Source: Chloroflexota bacterium
GTDB lineage: Bacteria > Chloroflexota > Dehalococcoidia > Lucifugimonadales > JACPCL1
Direction: 5' to 3'
DNA length: 8,413 nucleotides
NCBI GenBank assembly: GCA_016210375.1
Contig: JACQUH010000139.1
Location: 1 to 8,413 of the forward strand
The first letter of the stretch is position 1. Each line of letters begins with the position of its first letter. The notes beneath the pieces are model-generated. The model worked only from the letters and a program-made list of their open reading frames with translations. It did not search any database and was not told the DNA's origin. The translations under genes and the position numbers were made by a program. Positions 5,882-8,413 of the stretch are shown here, in pieces.

Positions 5882-5992
5882 GTGGTCATCAACGAAATAT
5901 TTGTGCTCCTGCGGTTCCGACCTGTCCCCTCCTTCGGCTGAAGGATCCCCCTCTCCGCAACGGAGAGTCCCGGTACATCGGGGTTCCCGATG
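5882..5992 (+). repeat. Hairpin repeat family, degenerate copy C
   Basis: GTGGTCATCAACGAAATA (from 5882) and GGTTCCGACCTGTCCCC (from 5913) match the same stretches of copy A, in the same orientation and order. Three short hairpins follow: TCCTTC/GAAGGA (5930-5945), CTCTCCG/CGGAGAG with loop CAA (5951-5967), and CATCGGG/CCCGATG with loop GTT (5976-5992). It lies upstream of the Yip1-type gene and immediately before copy B. No gene is seen in 5774-6012. Confidence 0.7.
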
Positions 5993-6012
5993 CGGGAATG
6001 GGGATTAAGTAA

Positions 6013-6232
6013 CTATCTCAAAATGGCTTTTTGCACCCCAGCCTGAAGGTCTTTGACTAAATAAAGTGCCCATTGGGTTCTGACCTAACCCCCTCTGACT
6101 CCCCCTTCCCGCACGGGAAGGGGGAGAAGATAGGTTTGAATGGGTGTGATGCGGCAGGGCCGCATCACACCCATTCTTCAGAATATCGTTCCCCTCTCCT
6201 CCCAGGAGAGGGGAACCACAGGGGGAGAGGTT
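6013..6232 (+). repeat. Hairpin repeat family, copy B
   Basis: It is collinear with copy A: CTATCTCAAAA (6013), GACTAAATAA, GGTTCTGACCTAACCCC, hairpin 1 (6099-6110/6115-6126, identical to A), hairpin 2 (6138-6154/6160-6176) and hairpin 3 (6188-6200/6204-6216). Hairpins 2 and 3 keep perfect stems although their sequences differ from A. Similarity to A fades after about 6232. The copy ends about 45 bp before the stop codon of the SLC13 gene and so lies in its downstream region. Confidence 0.85.
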
Positions 6233-6277
6233 GGGTCTCATTGGCAACGTATTTGTTCAATGATCATCATCGCGCCC

Positions 6278-7693
6278 CTACCGCAACCCCTGCCCCACCA
6301 GCGTCCAGTAGGGCACTGCCACTAGCAGCACGACGAAAAAAGCCATGACCGCCATGAGGACTGCCAGACGGAAGACCTCCACGCCGGTGACGTTGCCCCG
6401 GGCGTACACCAGCACACCGGAGGTGCCCGCCGCTGGGTAGAAGACCACGGAGTCGCCTATGACCAGCACGGCCAGTCCGAAGGGCAGGGGGTTGTAGCCC
6501 AGGGCCGCAGCCAGGGAGACGGCCACAGGGATGACGAAGGCCAGGTAACCGACGATGCTGGGGATGAAGAGGCGTATGCCCAGGGAGGCAACCATCAGGG
6601 CGGCCAGGACGGCCAGGGGGGAAGCTGCCACAGGCCCTGCTGCCGCCTTGATACCGCCAGCCATCCACGCCGCCACGCCGCCCTCCACCATAGCATTGGC
6701 CAGAGACAGCGACGTTGCCAGGACGATGAAGGTGGACCAGCTCATCCCCCGCTCAAACTCGGCCCAAGAGAGGACGCCCACTCGCGGCAGCAACATCAGC
6801 ACCAGGGCCAGCAATGCCGGGATGGCGGGATGCAGGCCGTGGAGGGCGTCGGTGAACCAGAGGCCAGCGGTCAGCAGGGCAATGGCCGCGGCGCGCACCT
6901 CGATCCCCGTCCACGGGGCGGCGTCGGCCCGGGCAGTCTTCTCGGGCGCGACGCTGAACCCCCGGCGGTACCACAGGTAGACAGCAACGGCCCCCAGCGC
7001 CATCATGGCGTAGAAGGGAACGGCTAGGAGGAAGAACCACTGCCCCCAGCCGATGCCTCCCAGCAGACCTGCGGCCACAACGGAGGAGGTACCGCCGGTG
7101 AGGATGGCGGTGGAGGCCAGGCGGTTGAGGGAGCCCAGGCTCTGGGTGATCGCCTTACCGAGGGGGTGAGTCGGCGACACCCCCCACTGCTCCAGCACTC
7201 TGTCGTACACCGGGATCTGGATGGCGCCGCGGGTGGTGGCGGAAGGCAAAATCAGGGTCATGGGGGCGTAGGAGAGGAGCATCTGCCAGTAGAGGAGGCG
7301 TGGGCTGCCCCCGGCCCAGCGGATGACCCAGCCCGCGACCCGCCCTGCCAGGCCGGACTGGGTGACGCCCAAGCCCAGGCCCAAGATGCCGATGAGGAAA
7401 TAGCTGGTGGGGCTGGCGAAACCGGAGATGGCCGTATTGACATCGGGAGCAGCGCCAGTCAGGGCCAGCAGGACGACGGCCAGAAGGCCAGTGACGGCGT
7501 TGGGCAGCAGTTCGGTGACCCAGAGGACAACGGCAAGACCCACGATGGCCAGGACCCGCTGGCCCTGGGGAGGCAGGTCGCCGGGCAGGGGCGCGGCCAG
7601 CAGGGCCAAGAAGACGCTAGCGGCAACGGCGGCCTGGATGGCGTCACGGCGGCTGGGGCGTGTTTTTGTGGCGGAAGCTGACTCAGGGTGCAT
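6278..7693 (-). CDS. SLC13/DASS-family anion:Na+ symporter
   Basis: A 471-residue polytopic inner-membrane protein of the divalent anion:sodium symporter family (SLC13; relatives carry citrate, succinate, tartrate, sulfate or phosphate). A basic cytoplasmic N terminus (1-16) precedes about a dozen hydrophobic segments. The family region LWVTELLPNAVTGLLAVVLL (about 57-76) and the inverted-repeat organisation, with hairpin-like segments around YAPMTLILPSATTRGA (142-157) and LFIPSIVGYLAFVIPVAVS (375-393), support the assignment. The usual Ser-Asn-Thr substrate/Na+ motifs appear as S151-A152-T153 and S379-I380-V381. The second is clearly divergent, so substrate or coupling ion cannot be inferred. 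Length is normal for the family (about 460-500). The ATG at 7693 has no Shine-Dalgarno but sits 8 nt after a perfect TATAAT. No metabolic partner gene is adjacent. Confidence 0.88.
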   Translation of the reverse strand: MHPESASATKTRPSRRDAIQAAVAASVFLALLAAPLPGDLPPQGQRVLAIVGLAVVLWVTELLPNAVTGLLAVVLLALTGAAPDVNTAISGFASPTSYFLIGILGLGLGVTQSGLAGRVAGWVIRWAGGSPRLLYWQMLLSYAPMTLILPSATTRGAIQIPVYDRVLEQWGVSPTHPLGKAITQSLGSLNRLASTAILTGGTSSVVAAGLLGGIGWGQWFFLLAVPFYAMMALGAVAVYLWYRRGFSVAPEKTARADAAPWTGIEVRAAAIALLTAGLWFTDALHGLHPAIPALLALVLMLLPRVGVLSWAEFERGMSWSTFIVLATSLSLANAMVEGGVAAWMAGGIKAAAGPVAASPLAVLAALMVASLGIRLFIPSIVGYLAFVIPVAVSLAAALGYNPLPFGLAVLVIGDSVVFYPAAGTSGVLVYARGNVTGVEVFRLAVLMAVMAFFVVLLVAVPYWTLVGQGLR

Positions 7694-7701
7694 GGGTACG
7701 C

Positions 7702-7707
7702 ATTATA
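7702..7707 (-). promoter_or_regulatory. Perfect TATAAT -10 box, probably leaderless promoter for the SLC13 gene
   Basis: On the minus strand the consensus TATAAT (7707-7702) ends 8 nt before the ATG at 7693. Initiation about 7 nt after the box would put the first transcribed base at or within one or two nt of the start codon. No Shine-Dalgarno exists there. No good -35 is seen at 16-18 nt. The simplest reading is a leaderless mRNA. Confidence 0.55.
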
Positions 7708-7779
7708 AACGTACCGCGCGCTGAAGGATGGGGCTAGCAGTTTCGCTCGCCCTTGACGGGCCTTGACCCAAAAGTCCTT

Positions 7780-7932
7780 TAACCTAACCCCCTGGCCCCC
7801 TTCCCCAGCAGGGAAGGGGGGATTTTTAATCTGGGGGATACCCCCAGACCCCCAGCGGGAACGGCGTTCCCTGCACCTTCCTGACTCTTGAGGCAACACC
7901 TCCTTGGCGGGCGAGGGCCAGGGTGAGGGTGA
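7780..7932 (+). repeat. Hairpin repeat family, copy D
   Basis: This copy lies in the 279-bp gap between the SLC13 and acyl-CoA dehydrogenase genes. TAACCTAACCCCCTGG matches the segment before hairpin 1 of copies A and B. A 10-bp hairpin CCCCCTTCCC/GGGAAGGGGG follows (7796-7805/7811-7820; loop CAGCA), then GATTTTT, which looks like a terminator on the plus strand although no plus-strand gene precedes it. Further hairpins are CTGGGGG/CCCCCAG (7831-7847, loop ATA) and GGGAAC/GTTCCC (7857-7871). The end, GGGCCAGGGTGAGGGTGAA (7914-7932), resembles the uvrC insertion near 4344. No gene is seen in 7694-7972. Confidence 0.7.
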
Positions 7933-7972
7933 AGCGGCTGCCCGTCGCTGGCATACGGTATGGAAGAAACAG

Positions 7973-8413
7973 CTACCCCCTGGGCAACCCCAGGCCACGG
8001 TTGGCGATGACGTTGCGCTGTATTTCGGACGTCCCGCCGGCGATGGTGGCGGAGTGGGTGGTCAGAAAGTTGCGCTCAATACGGCCCCGCAGGGGCGCCC
8101 AGGGGGAGCCGGGGGCAAGCTGCCCGTACAGCCCCAGCATGTGCATACCCGTGGCGGCCAGGCGCTGTTGCATCTCCGTGCTGAAGAGCTTGGAGACCGA
8201 GGCCTCCCTGTTGGGCACAGCGCCCTTGCTCTGCATGTGGGCGATCTGGTAGGAGAGGGTGCGGCTGACCTCTATCTCAATGGCCGCCTCGGCCAGGCGG
8301 TTGCGCACCTCGGGCCGCTGGGTCAGGGGTCTGCCGTTCCACCTCGTCTCCCTGGCGAACCTGACCATCTCCTCCAGGAACCTGCGTGCGCCAGCGGAGT
8401 ACTGGACGCCGGA
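7973..8413 (-). CDS. Acyl-CoA dehydrogenase, C-terminal part (5' end beyond window)
   Basis: The last 146 residues of an acyl-CoA dehydrogenase, an FAD enzyme that introduces the alpha-beta double bond in acyl-CoA substrates. The frame is open through the right edge, so the start lies outside; the internal ATG at 8368 is not the start. Visible parts are the C-terminal helical domain: RRFLEEMVRFARE, then a long helix pair (RNRLAEAAIEIEVSRTLSYQI and KLFSTEMQQRLAATGMHMLG), and the family signature IAGGTSEIQRNVIANRGLGLPR, whose glycine-rich turn and following helix contact FAD and the dimer partner. Substrate class (fatty, branched or steroid acyl-CoA) cannot be told from this part. The gene is co-directional with the SLC13 transporter gene, but a 279-bp repeat-filled gap and the transporter's own promoter argue against one operon. 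Confidence 0.93.
   Translation of the reverse strand, partial: SGVQYSAGARRFLEEMVRFARETRWNGRPLTQRPEVRNRLAEAAIEIEVSRTLSYQIAHMQSKGAVPNREASVSKLFSTEMQQRLAATGMHMLGLYGQLAPGSPWAPLRGRIERNFLTTHSATIAGGTSEIQRNVIANRGLGLPRG

Noticed and set aside
5213..5941. 242-codon open frame on the plus strand
   Set aside because: It is antisense to the Yip1-type gene, which has five clear membrane helices and a strong ribosome site.
4927..6232. CRISPR array
   Set aside because: The repeats are long, few and hairpin-based, without regular short repeats and unique spacers, and no cas gene is present.
7166..7681. 171-codon open frame on the plus strand
   Set aside because: It is antisense to the SLC13 gene, Gly/Gln/Asp-rich with no hydrophobic core, typical of a reverse frame of a GC-rich membrane protein gene.
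7459..7998. 179-codon minus-strand frame spanning the gap before the acyl-CoA dehydrogenase gene
   Set aside because: It is mostly a translation of repeat copy D and of an alternative frame of the SLC13 gene, with no motif.

Overview
The window looks like high-GC bacterial chromosome. Most gene sequence is strongly GC-rich, several starts have good Shine-Dalgarno sequences, and the gaps are full of short interspersed palindromic repeats. That repeat style, with the genes present, suggests an uncultured Chloroflexota bacterium (Dehalococcoidia/SAR202-like). This is inferred from pattern memory; no marker gene for placing the organism is in view.

Layout, left to right. At the left edge is the start of a minus-strand ribbon-helix-helix (antitoxin-type) gene, with a tandem 8-bp repeat over its likely promoter. 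A minus-strand NYN (PIN-like) nuclease with an OST-HTH/LOTUS domain follows. Divergent from it is a small plus-strand alpha/beta protein of unknown function with a hairpin in its leader. A 452-bp gap holds a 177-bp element with 14-bp terminal inverted repeats. Then come the hicB-hicA toxin-antitoxin pair and, 19 bp downstream, uvrC (nucleotide excision repair). Convergent to uvrC is a minus-strand Yip1-type membrane protein gene, then a minus-strand SLC13/DASS anion transporter gene with a probable leaderless promoter. At the right edge is the C-terminal part of a minus-strand acyl-CoA dehydrogenase. Apart from hicBA, the genes do not form an obvious pathway.

The main unusual feature is the hairpin repeat family. 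Copies lie in the gaps at about 4927-5172, 5882-5992, 6013-6232 and 7780-7932. Related hairpins sit inside uvrC at about 4139-4477, where they add about 113 residues in frame between two catalytic segments of the endonuclease domain. This resembles the Rickettsia palindromic elements that insert into reading frames. The two best intergenic copies differ at four stem base pairs, each time with both partners changed, and show no unpaired stem change. One hairpin in a third copy is the exact reverse complement of its counterpart. Together these point either to selection for structure or to template-switch correction of palindromes.
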